Below, one piece after another: positions 35,536 to 47,632 of a stretch of 64,000 nt of DNA. Source of the DNA: Phycomyces blakesleeanus NRRL 1555(-). Lineage: Eukaryota > Mucoromycota > Mucoromycetes > Mucorales > Phycomycetaceae. The translations under genes were made by a program, and so were the position numbers. Where the stretch lies: positions 248,001 through 312,000 of the forward strand of contig NW_017265187.1 of the NCBI RefSeq assembly GCF_001638985.1, written 5' to 3'. Each line of letters begins with the position of its first letter. Positions within the stretch are counted from its first letter, which is position 1. A model generated the notes under the pieces. The model was not told the DNA's origin. It worked only from the letters and a program-made list of their open reading frames with translations, and ran no database searches.

Positions 35536-38500
35536 TTAAGTGAAAATGACAAGAGGTGTTACGGTTTCTAGCAAGCTAGAGCCCATCATGTTTTCATCTT
35601 TGAGATAATCAGTGGGGAACATCACTAGATGCCCTCGAACATTGTTCAATTCTTGTCGAATCTCTCGTCCAGAGCGTGAAGGGTCGGCTACGTGGCCCTG
35701 TGGGATGCTAGAATCTGGTATAAACTGGCGATGCTGCTCAAAAGTATGTACAGTATCGTCAGGTACACAACGGAAAAGATCGCGGTATATTTTGGTGTTT
35801 ACATCGGCAGTTCGACGCCAGATGTCATAGTAGCAGTGGTCTGCCAGAGGATCCAATGCAGCTGCATCCAAATGGCGGCTGTGCTGCTTGGTAGTATTGA
35901 ATGTATCATAGAGACTGCGAGTACGGCTCATGCGGTCCAATACACGAACAGGCTCTTGGGCCTCACATTCAAAGATGTCATCCTCTTCATGGTCTGCGGG
36001 ACGAGAAATAGAATGAGATCTGAAACGGACATGAGATTGTGACTCAGGAGAAAGAGTGTCAGGAGAGCGGTTAACTGTGGCTTTAGGTAGAAGAGAACCC
36101 CAGTCATCAAACTCCAAGAGACCAAGATGCTCTTTCCATAATTGCATCCGAAGTGTGTGCGCAAATTTAGTAGCACGGTACTAATTTAAGTTAAGTTAGG
36201 TTTGTTTGTCATTGTTTGCAAAAAAAGGCACTAAAGTGGGATGATTTATATTAAATGTTTCCTTTGGCGTACCTCTTTTCCATCCATGTGCGATATCACG
36301 ACCTCGGTATCTTCGATTAACATGGCAATTTCAGAGTCTCGGTTACCCAGAAGGGATCTAATTATGTTAATCATTGTAAATAATTATGAAATAGGTATTC
36401 AAAAATAGATGATAAACAAGCATTTACCTATCATTGATATTGGCTACACAAATTCAATCACAAATAGAGACGTTTAGTAAGACAGCCATAGTCATATCAG
36501 TCCAAAAGAGATATTATCTTCTCTATATTCTTCTTCTTCATAATTACCTGACCCAATCAATACAGTTACATCGTCAACAATCATGAGCTTGTCATGGATA
36601 TAAAGCAACTCGCTGACATAATGGTCACGATCATCTATCTCATATTCGTCTGAATCATCACTGTCTACATTGTTTTTATCTGAAAAGGGATCATCGGCAA
36701 TACCAGAATCACAGTCCAAAGATGCTTGATCATCAAAAGGTGACTTGGTATCATCATCCACGCTTTTCTTGATTTTTGAAGAAGTAGAAGGTTTTGGATT
36801 TTGCTTTGGCTTTGGCTTTGGCGGTGCGGCAGAAAAGGGGGGTTCGAGTTTGTCCCAGTTGCGAAGACTGTACCAGCCAATATAATCTGAAGGTTCAATG
36901 CCAGCCTCTCGAAGCTTTTCTATAATTGAATTTCCTCCGCGAGAGATTGATGTGTATTGGAAATGCATGACGGTTCTGTTGTGCATATTATTAATATCAT
37001 AGTTCTCTGTATAACATATCATAGAGTAAAAAAAAATAGCAATAACAATTTTTGTCTAATTACTCACCGAGCAGAAGCAGATTCTGCAGATGCCAAGTCA
37101 CCCTCAAAGGCAGGCACAAGAGGCATGATAACAAATACTTTAAACTTTTCTTTTTTGGCATGAGCTCTTTTAATACGGTCAACAAGTGCTTGTCCAATCA
37201 TGTTTTTCAACAGTTTGTCAGAGTATGTTACAGTAACTATAGACATTGTGAGAATACAGAATCGTAAACTAAGTGGCTTTTGTTAAACTGTTACTTACTA
37301 AAAAACTGATTCTCAAAATAAATAAAGTGCTTGGATTCACTGATACATTCCATATAAGCATTGTAGATTGAATGCTAAAAGAATGTATATATATATATAT
37401 ATATATCAGTTGGTCAGTTGGTCAGTTAGGTTTCTCAGGATAATAGTAAAATAATAATTCAGGCTTCTTACCTCTCGCTCGATACCTGAACTCCAACTTG
37501 AAGAACTTCGCAAAAGTTGAACACGACATGTTCCCGTAAAATTACTTTCGTCTCTGGCAGCCACATATTCACCCTTTGGCATCAAAAATGGCACAGCTGA
37601 TCTGTGGCTACTCTTGTTTGTCTTTAAAAAGTTCCATCTTTGAATGAAATGACGCGAAATATCGCGTGCAATTGGACCAACCTATCCAAGAACACAACAG
37701 CAAGAAAATTGACAATTTATTAAGATATGTAACAAGAGAGCATACAATATACTTACCACACCAATAGTGGCGTCGTGCCATGGCATACGGGGAATCGATT
37801 CACGATCAACAAGAGTTTGATCGTATTGAATGACTATTAAATATACACATTTTAGTTTGTTAGTTATTAATTGATTGATTGATATGCTTAAATAAAATTA
37901 TACCATTGACAAAATCTTTTGAACGTGGGTTTGAGTAATCTTGACCTGGGAAGATCTTGTGCTCATGGCCAACAGCAGGGTGATCGGCTAAACGATGGGA
38001 ATGTGTATCGTATCGTCTATTATATAAAGCATAAATAGAGAAGAAAATAAAGAAGTTAATTATGAGACTGCGTTAAATATGAAAAACCTAATATTACCCA
38101 AAACAGAGATCGAGACCACCGATAAATGCCAATCTATTATCTACCACAATAATTTTCTAGAAAAATGACATTAATTATTTAGATTCTGTATTTTTCTCTA
38201 TTCAAGTTCTGTTAAAATATTCTTAATCTGTTACCTCGTGGTGAGACCAAAAGAACACGTCTTCACCAACGATCTTATGATCAGGATGACGTTGAACTAA
38301 AGCAAAGAATAATATTGTAGTAAGTATCTGCAATGTTGTGGTTGCAACAGTCCAAGTAGGATAATAGCTTGAGTTCCAGTATTTTTAATAATGTAAGCGT
38401 GTGTACCAATAATGTTTGGATGAAGCCCTTGGAGCCATTGTTTGGTATGAGCCGAATTGATTGTCAGGGCAACCGACATTTCTTTATAAACCACCACGTA

Positions 38501-40687
38501 AATCATTACGCCTTCACTTGCTTTGCGTTTCAATAATCTATCGATACGGAATTCTTCGTTTTTCTCTGGAGGACGGCGGAGGTACTAGTAGTAATGAGAT
38601 CATACCGCACATACGCGTATTAGCAAAGTTTAAATCTTAAAATAAACAATATTACCAATTCAGGTGAGAACCACCAATCAGCAATATAAATTTCAGACTT
38701 TGCTGATAGGATAGCCTCTGCAACAGCATTAAAGTGGTCTAGCAAAATACACTGGTTATTGCATTTGCGTTTGGTTTTCAATTAATACAATCTAAAAACT
38801 TACTTTCACCGTCAACAAACCATTTGACTTTTGCGTTTGATCGAATTGGAGCAAATGATCCAAAACGGTGGGTCTTGACCCATGGGCTTTCGCTTTGCAC
38901 TTTGTCAATACTCTCCATCCATTCTTCAACTTCACGTTGACCACCTCTGATTTCAAATCGACGGAATTTGTTTTCAAGAGTGATGCTGCAATTACCGAGC
39001 ATTGTTGTTGGACCAACAAGCACTTTGAAGCTTTTATCGAACATCAAGACATCTTTAGGTGTTACCGATGCAATACTGTCGCAAAATGCAATATACCTAA
39101 AAGAAGTATGCCCAAGCACATACATTTTTTTTTAAAAAAAGGTAAGTAAACAATTAGTCTATATTAGATTGAAACTTACGAATCTCGAAGTGTAACCCAT
39201 TCGGTCTTCCACGCGGTTGTTTTCCATACTCGACACATACGGTTTTTGACAAAATTAATTCTGTTGTCTATGTAGCCTTCCTTGCCTTTCCATCCCATGT
39301 CTCGGACAATACTTGTGGAAGATAGTTCAAGAAATTCGCAAATATCGTAACTGACCATCATATGAGCCTTTTGGAGCAGCTCTGTAAGATAGCGTGTCAG
39401 ATATTCGCGTCTTTCAAGAACCATCTGACGCTTCTCTGCATCTGGCTCGCTTTCATTGTCTTGACGATCTAAACCACACGTTGTCTTGGCTGAACGCATC
39501 AAACTCCGAAGCTGGTCTGGAAAGGCTGGTGGGGCTGGCACATGTGTCCAAAGACTTGACTTGAGTAAGAGACTAAAGTGCAGTTTGACAAAGTCTGTAA
39601 TAGTACGTCGGATTACCCAGCGTACGTCTCCATATTGAAGTTCGATTCTAAAGACCCATTGATTTAAGCCTTTAGCGAGAAATTCTGAATCGGTGACAAG
39701 AACCTAATATATATATTGAGTTTAAACACATGAAAAGCAGCGGAGAAACAGATAAGAAATTCAAAAAAAAATGAATGGCAAGGAACGTACGGAAATGCAT
39801 TGCATGAGGATAGGTGGCTAAGAGGATGTAGTCCCACAACAGGCAAGAAAGGGCCGAAGGCAGTTCCATTGGTTAGTTGCTTAAAGTGCACCGAGTTTCT
39901 AAATAGAAATTTCTTTGTGTATTGTTACCAGTTTTCGGCCATTTTCATCAGTAGAAAGCGAAATGAAAGCTGGTTCAAAGAGAGGAGGATAAAAGGGAAT
40001 GATAGCTTGTACCACAGGGGCTGTTGGTCTAGTAGTTGGTGTACGAGTCTGAAGCTGAGCGATGAACTTGACTCTGTCCTTCATTTTGTTCCATTGGGCT
40101 TTTCCGTGTGTTATACCAGATTCGCCGTCTAATCTGGACGATTGACCTAACTCTTCTCTCTCTTCCTCTTCCTCTTCCTTTGTTGCAAAAGGATGAGCAA
40201 AGAAACTTTCTCGAGCGTCGTTTGCAAGATTCGACTGAGCAAGTCTTTCATTGGCAGGTAAATTTCGCTGAAGATCATATGTCGAAGGAAGTGCCTCGTC
40301 TTCTTGGGGTAAAGAATGTGACCGAGGCATCAAACTATGGCCCCGGTTTGTGGGGTCTCCGTAGACACTACCTCTCGATAGTTCGATGCTGTCGTGTGAA
40401 CCTTCGTCGTCTGAGCCATGATCATGGTTTACAAAATCGTCTTGGGAGGGATGGGGTGTTACTGTTTCGCTGGTGTAAAAAGGCAGTTTACTCAGCACAT
40501 TGTGCCATTGACCTGTACTTCCTTCAGAGGACATAAATAAACTGCGACGAAAGAATGAATCCTCTTCTGGCTCATTCTCTGGGTTTGGTTTCGAAGCATT
40601 TTTGTTTTGTAGGGCGTGAAGAGTCTGGTTGAAATGAGCCCTTCGTTGAGCGAAGAACTCAGCCGTATCGGCAATAGGGTTCGACAT
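35536..40687 (-). CDS. Phospholipase D (PLD1/Spo14-type, PX-PH-PLD)
   Basis: Seventeen exons join to 1267 residues: 40687-39929, 39818-39792, 39703-39180, 39096-38804, 38738-38656, 38584-38407, 38296-38235, 38156-38098, 38016-37904, 37833-37757, 37681-37472, 37374-37299, 37236-37068, 36975-36548, 36443-36428, 36357-36273, 36180-35536. The first about 250 residues are low complexity with an acidic EEEEEERE run; a PX-like region (about 255-400), a PH domain (about 430-525) and two catalytic HKD motifs follow. HKD1 is HHEKIIVVDN, split by an intron between E and K; HKD2 is HDKLMIVDD followed by GSANINDRS. An acidic/Lys/Pro insert precedes HKD2. It hydrolyses phosphatidylcholine to phosphatidic acid at membranes. 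Exons 2 (27 nt) and 15 (16 nt) are microexons, both required to join conserved blocks. Confidence 0.93.
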
Positions 40688-40882
40688 ACGATAAATAGAG
40701 AGAGGAAGAAGAAACACTCTTTTTATAGCTTTATTTTATTTTATAGGTGAAGAAAATGAGATATTTTTAATTTTTTATGAAATAATTTCCTTGTACTCTT
40801 ATAACACAGAATGACGAGACTGGGAGAGAAGTTTGTAATGAAGAGAGGAGTTTCTGGGTTACATTCAATTTCCTTTTTACGA

Positions 40883-42680
40883 TCAAAAGAAGCTTTGGTT
40901 CCATCCTTGATTTGCGCCAGTCGTGTTTATGCTCTGAATACCGGACTGCTGGGAAGGTCCAAATGTTTTCTGAAGTGGCGTATCGTGTTGCACCGCCGCA
41001 ATAGGGAACGAAGCTTGTTGAGTATTCATTTGTGAGAAAGGATTAGATGATTGCGCAGGTTGAATCTGCCCAGAATACCCAGATGGCAGACTGCCAAACT
41101 GTGGCTGGACACCATAAGAACCCAAGCCGCTTTGGGGAAATACCGGAGATGCGTTTTGCATAACTACAATGAAAAGTACGATGATAACGTGTTAGAATAT
41201 ATACAAGAACAACACAAGGAACAAATATATATATAATTTACCTGGAATGGTAGAGGATCTCTGGAAAGACTGCTGGAAAGAAATCTGTTGGAAAGGGTGT
41301 TGCTGTTGTTGCTGTTGTTGCTGTTGCTGCTGTTGCTGCTGTTGCTGCTGTTGCTGCTGTTGTTGTGGTAGTTGTGGTAGTTGTTGTTGTTGTTGTTGTT
41401 GTTGGAATGGTGATTGTTGGAATGATTGCTGGAAAGAAGGTTGAAATGTCTGTTGTGGCTGATAGAATGGTTGTTGTGGCTGTAACTGTGTTTGTGCTTG
41501 TGCCTGAAGAAGTGTTTGTGCTTGTGGCTGTTGCATATAAAAAGGATTGCTCACGTTTGTAGGCTCCCCAATATCCAATAGATTAGCGGTCTTCACACCT
41601 GCCAATTGGTGTGACTGGCGCTCTTCCGCCGTCTGTGCTCGGCCAGCGAGCCGTGGGGAAGGGGTAGAAAATGCCGAGAGTGCTACGGCCGGTTGCTGGT
41701 GCTGCTGGTGTGATTGTGATGACTGCTTGCTATCATTAAGAATACTAGCCGCAACCTCAACATTACCACCCGAACGACGAAGGGCATCCCAGTTGTTAGC
41801 CATATTTGTGTGTCCCATCTCACGCAATCTTGTCATCTTTTGTTCCTCGGTCATTTGCTGAGCAACCATTGGACGTTGCTGTCCTGGAATCCGAGAGAGG
41901 ATATCGACAGCAGAATCCATGTTTCCCTGAGTCTGTCGTAATACTTGTAGGTTGCGTTCGTTGTCTTTAAATCCCATATCCCTCAGTTGAATAAGACTTG
42001 TGCTATAGTCTTTATCACGCATCATGACAGGTACAGATGAAGACCGCTTAGGAGCGACCTGCAGACGGGTTCTAGGGTCGAGATGCATAGAGGGAGAGGG
42101 TTCCATAAATGCATGTTTCTCCCATTTGTTACGAACAAATTTTTCCATCGCACTACAAAACAGGTAAGAATCGGGCCATCCAAAACACACGGGTAGTTGA
42201 TCAAAGGTCAACTTACTGCTCATCGTCTACCGTCAGTGGTAACGGATGTTTATCAGGGTGAGGATTTACCAGACTATTTACATGTGTATTCCCGCCTAAT
42301 TTACGGATAGTCTAAAGTGGCCAATACAAGCATTAATTTAGCACCAAGTTGTAGGTCATTAAACCTGAAAATGAAAGTAGTTTATTACCTCAATCTGTTC
42401 AACGGTCCACTGATCCATAGTGACAGATTTAACTTTTGAAATGTGAGTACCCATCTTGCGATGGAGACCGGCACATCGTACACACAAAAAGATTCCCAAT
42501 GAATGAGATGCCCAGCGAGGATCTAATTTGGACATTATTAATAACACAAATAGTCAATCAGCTTTCATACTAACTTTTAGCTCGACAATCAGCACAGTAT
42601 TCGTTGCCTGGCAATTTGAGGAGCTCTAGGAGCATACGCTCATGGCGTTCTTGGGTAGCCTTTGACTGGCGTTCTGACAT
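40883..42680 (-). CDS. ArfGAP with UBA-like repeats and polyglutamine tail
   Basis: Five exons (42680-42575, 42522-42389, 42311-42217, 42152-41242, 41163-40883) join to 508 residues. Residues about 10-130 are an ArfGAP domain with a perfect CX2CX16CX2C zinc finger (C29, C32, C49, C52; CADC...CVRC) and the arginine finger in GLHRKMG (R57). It therefore stimulates GTP hydrolysis by Arf at Golgi or endosomes. Two UBA-like segments follow ([17 protein letters not shown]..., [17 protein letters not shown]...). A Gln/Pro-rich tail has NPF motifs (SNPF), which bind EH-domain endocytic proteins, and a long CAG/CAA tract around 41300-41400. The domain order resembles yeast Gts1 or Age2-type ArfGAPs; orthology is not resolved. 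Confidence 0.88.
41300..41403. repeat. CAG/CAA trinucleotide tract encoding polyglutamine
   Basis: Coding repeat inside exon 4 of the ArfGAP gene. Mixed CAG and CAA codons on the minus strand give more than 20 near-contiguous glutamines, flanked by [12 protein letters not shown] sequence. Confidence 0.85.
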
Positions 42681-42871
42681 GAAATAAAAGAAAATAAAGG
42701 AAAGGAACAATAAGTCATAAAACCTATAATTTCATAGATAAAACATGAAGCGGAGCCCAGCACGAGCTGTATTAGTCTAAAAAGGAAAGTTCTCATCTTC
42801 AACACAGACCACCACCAGTAATTTCATTTACTAATAATAATAATAATATCTGTATCTATTCTTCTGGTTGC

Positions 42872-43407
42872 TCAGGCAGGTACACCCACAACAAATGGAG
42901 CTACATCTTTAACACACTTATTATACACCTGTCTAACAATCCTTTCAGCTTCATCACCGCAGTGTTCTCGAGTCGAGCGAATCGCATCTCGTAGAATACA
43001 TTCCTTTTTACGACTCTCGGGCGTAACGTCAGCACACTGGCCTATACTACAATGTTAGCATGTTTGTATGGCCTTTTTATTTATTTACTTCTTTAATAAA
43101 TACTACTCTTACCAAGCGCTGATGCCCGGACCTCTCCACACGCCATTAAGTGGCACATACTACTAAACTTCCCCTTTCGAGCCCTGTCGAATGCATGTAC
43201 AAGTTCATGAATAAGCGTTTCTTCGACATCCGCCCGGGTGTGGATATTCTCGCAGCATAGAACCACCCTATCCATATATACACATACATATAAACACATA
43301 CACAAATCTTATAAACATGTACAATATTGTTGTTGTTTTTACCTCTTGTATTGAAAGTCATAATATCCCACTCGATTCTAGCAAACGAGGTTTAGTTAGA
43401 TCCCTTT

Positions 43408-43441
<34 letters not shown>

Positions 43442-43645
43442 CATAATCCCTCGCTTAGTATGTAACTTTAATTCTTATCAATGTACCTCTTGAAGGGTAG
43501 CTTTACATGGCCTACAGGTTACTCCTCGCTTTAGGGCAGTTTTGTCGAGCAATTGAATTGCCCTAAGCAGAACGGCGACTTTGGAAGAAGACTCTAGAAT
43601 CCTCCCGAGTTCTCTGGTACACTGTTTCTCGCTCATACTATTCAT
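42872..43645 (-). CDS. ATP23: Mitochondrial inner membrane metallopeptidase ATP23
   Basis: Four exons (43645-43487, 43377-43343, 43267-43113, 43041-42872) join to 172 residues, slightly shorter than yeast (227) but like short fungal forms. The zinc-metalloprotease motif HELVHAFD (HExxH) lies near residue 85. The family's paired Cys region is present before and after it (VTCRPC, LCCEN, MACGEVRASALGQCAD). Known role: processing of the Atp6 precursor and help with F1Fo assembly in the intermembrane space (yeast). A second in-frame ATG (MSEKQ) at 43636 is an alternative start. It is divergent from the NELF-C/D-like gene. Confidence 0.9.
43407..43442. repeat. (TATGTA)n microsatellite in ATP23 intron 1
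   Basis: About six units of TATGTA within the first intron of ATP23 (between 43487 and 43377). Confidence 0.75.
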
Positions 43646-43849
43646 CGCAATCATGAGCTTAGGACATTACCCATCATCACTTACGGAGGTTGTCTCGGGA
43701 GTTCATACAGCCTCATGATCTTCTTGTCTAGACCCTTTGACGAAAAGCAAAAGGCCAGAGAATGTGACTTTCTCCTAAAAATGACAAGTGCTTTGCCTGC
43801 CTTTAGTCCCGTATTTTTGGATGCTTGACTTGCAATTGAACTTTACATC
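43646..43849. promoter_or_regulatory. Bidirectional promoter ATP23 / NELF-C/D-like
   Basis: 204 bp between divergent start codons (43645 minus, 43850 plus). It is GC-richer than most intergenic DNA here and has no TATA box, consistent with a compact shared housekeeping promoter. Confidence 0.65.
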
Positions 43850-46311
43850 ATGGTGAGTTCTAAACATTATAGAATTCCTTTCACAAAACAGTCCATTTAC
43901 ATTTCCGTATAGTCATTAGCAACCCTAGAAGATTACCGCAAGGTTTTTGTCAAAGAAGGTCAGTAACGCGTTTAGACTATTGGATCATGAAATCTTATGT
44001 TCGATTGTAGACGCCATTCTCGAGCCAAACGTCTATTCCGATGGATTGCTGGGCTATTTGAACAGGGGTGGTGCTCCCATGGATGCAGTAACCACTCTTT
44101 CAGAATCTTATGTTGGAATTCCTTCAATGTGTAATGTCACAGCTGAAAGTGCTGCTGCGATTGGAATCGACACTACTGGTATCATGCAGGCTGCGCTCAA
44201 GACAATGTTGGTCAAACAATTCAACCCAGTTGTATTCGATAATTTTTTCATGACTTCTGAAGTAAAGAGTTCCCTAACCACGCTATTCATTGCAAAAGTC
44301 TTTAATAATATTTTCGTTACTTTGATAGAATCATATTGACCCAGCTTGGTTGCAAAGCTTAGTAGACGATGCCTCCTTTAGACAGACTGCCTACAAATTA
44401 CTCGAGATGCACCCTCGTTGTGCATTTTTAAATTTAATTGTCTTGGTAGGGACCTAGGGATGCCTTTTTTATCTAATTTATAATATTCTTACAAAATTCT
44501 GATACTTTTTCTCGACAATTTAATAGAAAGCGGCTGAATCGGGCTATCGTAGTGAACTATCTTCGCTAAAGACGTCTTCTACCTATCTTTTGATCTATAA
44601 TCAAATTCTTGAAGAATCTTTAAACAAATTTATTGGAATGGATGATCTTGCTGTAGAAGAACATCTACCCGATCTGGTGGTAAGTTGGATAGGGAAAATG
44701 GTGATTAATATTAAGGTAGTAATTTTTTTATCTCTTTCTGTTCTTCTATATATAACATATAATAGAGAGTATGCTGTGAAAGAGAAGAAACATATATGTA
44801 CGCCCAAATGGTGCTCTACAAGCTGCGTGAAGAGTATAATGGCCAGCCACTGATTCGTCTAATTGCAGAATTAGAAAAGACTGCCAGTAAACACGGGCGG
44901 TAAGTCAAAGAGCATCAAAGCAATTTATATAATAATTTATTTATAAATTTAAACTAGTCAATCGTTTGTAGACATTCTGAGAGCTTCTCTTTCAGATGCG
45001 GCACGGCCATTGGCAGCAGCTATAAAAGCTATTCTTGGGAGCAGGCAGTTGACAGCTGGAGATATCCGAACTGTAAGTTTTGATATATATGTGTGTGTGT
45101 GTGTGTGTGTTAAAGCGTACGGTTTACTTACATGTATTAATTTGGGGGACCAAAGATCTACAGCATGTATTACACATCGGTTCCTCCACCTGTCCATCAC
45201 ATATGTCGCTTTGATTTCCTTGGTAAGATAATGATTAGTTTTATGGATCAGGTTAACTTATTTTAAGGTCGATAGAAATATTGCTCAAAGCTGTCTATGT
45301 ACCTGATAGCGGGCCACAATTAAGACCGGATACCATCGACCAAGCCATATTCTTGATTTCATTTGCAGTAACCGTTAAAGACACAGACAACAAGCCAGTA
45401 AGCTACACCGTGTACATGCTGAATTGTGTTTAATCGCAGGTATTAACTTTGTATCTATCTCAGCAATCAGAGACAAATGAGGTAGTTGGAATACTGAAGA
45501 ACCTACATGTTGCCCTGAAAGAAAAATCAAAGGGTGCAGATTTTTCGGGAGCAATGGAGGCAATACTGACAGCTATTAGGTAAAAAAGAAGAAGAAGAAA
45601 ATAAGAATGAAGAAGGTATTTCTGTGAGTAATACTAACACACGAGACATTGTCATATTTGTGTGAATTATTGGCTTATTTAGATTACCTGTGGGATCAAT
45701 GGCAGTATTGATGTGGGTTGAGTATATATCTATTAAGACAGCTTATTATGAAAACTATTACCGTACTACCGAGATTCCACTCCCTCATCTTTTGTTGGAT
45801 GAGATTGCAGACCGACATCCTCTTCAACAACCGTTTGTTTTCAATGTCATTAAGCGGTGTATAGTCCATCGCTACCAAAATTTCGCTCCCGAGATTCTGG
45901 TAATAGTAATTAGACGCCTAGACCCTTACAAAAACTAACTGGTGTATTCGTAAACGGATGTAGATGGTATTGCAAAAAACATGGGTTGACCGTCTTTTGT
46001 ACCTTGTTCAATTACACTATACTACCCCTGTGTTGGATTACATGAAGGGTGAAGGCCAAGAATTAGATGACAGCTTGACTGTTCATTTTATTGAAAAGGT
46101 TCTTAACATGTGCCAATCCCCTTACTCTGCTGTGTTTGTTCAGTCTATTGCTGAGATCGTAGAACGTATCAAGGTAACTCTGCACTTGCTAAAGGATGTA
46201 GAGGCCAGGGTTACACTCTTTTTTGGTAAGACACAACATTACAGTTTGGCTCGCGTATTCATCAACACATCTTAAATAGAACAAGCGAAGAAGGAGGGTA
46301 CTGTCTGGTAA
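43850..46311 (+). CDS. NELFCD: Negative elongation factor subunit C/D (TH1 family)
   Basis: Thirteen exons (43850-43852, 43913-43958, 44011-44261, 44329-44445, 44527-44679, 44766-44899, 44958-45072, 45156-45222, 45276-45397, 45464-45579, 45683-45899, 45964-46225, 46280-46311) join to 544 residues; human NELF-C/D has about 590. Block matches in order to human TH1, as I remember it: AILEPNVYSDGLLGYLNRGG ... LSESY (human YIMEPSIF...AGGSPENVIQLLSENY), PAWLQSLV...LLEMHPRC, AAESGYRSELSSL, LPDLVRVCC...YMYAQMV, DIRTIYSMYYTSVPPPV (human DITVLFKMFTSMDPPPV), LPVGSMAVLMWV, LLDEIADRHPLQQP. It should be all-helical. In animals NELF pauses RNA polymerase II near promoters. The coding sequence starts with ATG as a complete exon, then an intron. 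The last junction (FFE) is the least certain. Confidence 0.85.
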
Positions 46312-47071
46312 TTTATAGTATGCGTATATAGCCTATCCATGTAGTTTATCTCTGGTCTTTTTTTTTTTCTTCATATCTATTTATCTCTCTATTTTCATCC
46401 TCAATGTGTTGTTTAAAAAAGAAGAAGTACCGATCATTCATAATTGAATGCTCTCTGTATAGACTTCTTTTTTATTTGAATAAACATAAGCATCCTTTTT
46501 TTCTTTACAACAACACTAAAGAAATTTCCCTAACATTCAATAGCCAATAATACATATTTTCAGGAGTACTACAGTAATGTACACCCTCAATTCAGGCAGA
46601 AAAGACCTAGTTTTGAGACGAATGAGAAGTAGGACTTGTGAGAGAAATGATGTAGCTTACACTGTACGGATGTATAAAAGAGCTGTATAAATTCTACATA
46701 GATGATATATGATTATGTTTGGTTTTTTATTTCGAGCAGCAAACATAAAGGTATCATAAATATTACTTGTAGCATTTATGTCATGATTCCAAACGATGTT
46801 TCGATTGCTTTCATTCCATTCCAATACCGCATATACTTCTTGCTTTGAGAGATTTCACGTTTCTGCTTTTGCAAGCGTTGCATATTTGATTTGTCAAATC
46901 TTCGCTCAAGAAACATATTTCAACGCTGATTTTTAGCATTTGTAAAAGTTTTTTCAATTAATCTTACTGGCGCAGCTTTTCTCTCATGCTACTATCGAAA
47001 TTTCAGTTCCGATATATAATGATAGTCTTTTTTGTGTGTGTTATCATCATTTCTTGAGGTAAACTTGAATT
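46312..47071. other. Gene-free spacer containing a degraded frame
   Basis: 3' region of the NELF-C/D gene, then AT-rich DNA. The minus-strand relic at about 46785-46990 is annotated separately. Confidence 0.5.
46785..46990 (-). pseudogene. Degraded coding-like segment, unrecognised
   Basis: On the minus strand, a Lys/Arg/Gln-rich frame (for example RRFDKSNMQRLQKQKREISQ, then KKYMRYWNGMKAIETSFG and a stop) continues upstream across one internal stop. The composition looks like a basic nuclear or transposon protein rather than random AT-rich translation. No family is recognised and no start or introns are evident. Confidence 0.3.
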
Positions 47072-47282
47072 GTAAGAAGTAGGTTACAGAACCAGACAAC
47101 GATACCCTTTAAGTACAAAGGTATTGGACACACAATTCGAGTTATTGGAACAGGTGAAGGTATCGGTAAATTCTACAAGGGATTGTCAACCAATCTTATT
47201 AGAACAGTCACATCTGTGATAGTAACTCGTTTGACATATGAATGAATTATGAAACGATTGCACAGCATTAAAGAACAATAGA
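47072..47282 (+). pseudogene. Mitochondrial carrier (SLC25) C-terminal fragment
   Basis: The frame from 47072 reads VRSRLQNQTTIPFKYKGIGH ... GKFYKGLSTNLIRTVTS, then LTYE and TGA, then IMKRLHSIKEQ and a stop. This is the third repeat of a mitochondrial carrier: YKG...GIxxFYKGLxxNLIR is diagnostic, closest in feel to the NAD/folate/FAD carrier group. The EVVRSR motif just upstream appears to lack one base, the internal TGA sits before the normal C-terminus, and no other carrier repeats are present. It is a truncated, dead copy. Confidence 0.75.
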
Positions 47283-47632
47283 AAGACTTGAAGCAAAGCA
47301 ACGTAAAAAGATATTGGTGGACAAAATTGGACTTTATCTCTCTGTATATTCAATGATAATTAACTAAATATATAGAAAGATACCTTTCCCATCACAGATA
47401 GGAATATTTTAAATAAAGAAAAAGAGGGGAAGATGTCTAGAAAGGTATGAACAAGAATTATATGGAAAAGACAAAAAGTAATTGAAAAATACATCAAATG
47501 CCAATTGTTAACAAGTAAAATGTAAAATAATAATAATAACAACAATAAAAATCATGGAATGAATACGTAATAAATATTAAATAAAAAAATAAAGGTAAAA
47601 ATAAATGTAGAAGTGAAAGTAGGTATTTTTTT
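47283..47632. other. 3' region of PTR2
   Basis: 350 bp of AT-rich sequence between the carrier relic and the peptide transporter stop. Nothing else seen. Confidence 0.5.

Noticed and set aside
41247..41444. Plus-strand polycysteine frame
   Set aside because: Antisense reading of the CAG/CAA polyglutamine tract of the ArfGAP.
46154..46212. Possible extra 28-nt intron in the last long exon of the NELF-C/D gene (GTAACT ... GATGTAG)
   Set aside because: Too short to be spliced; reading through keeps the frame to the next good donor at 46226.
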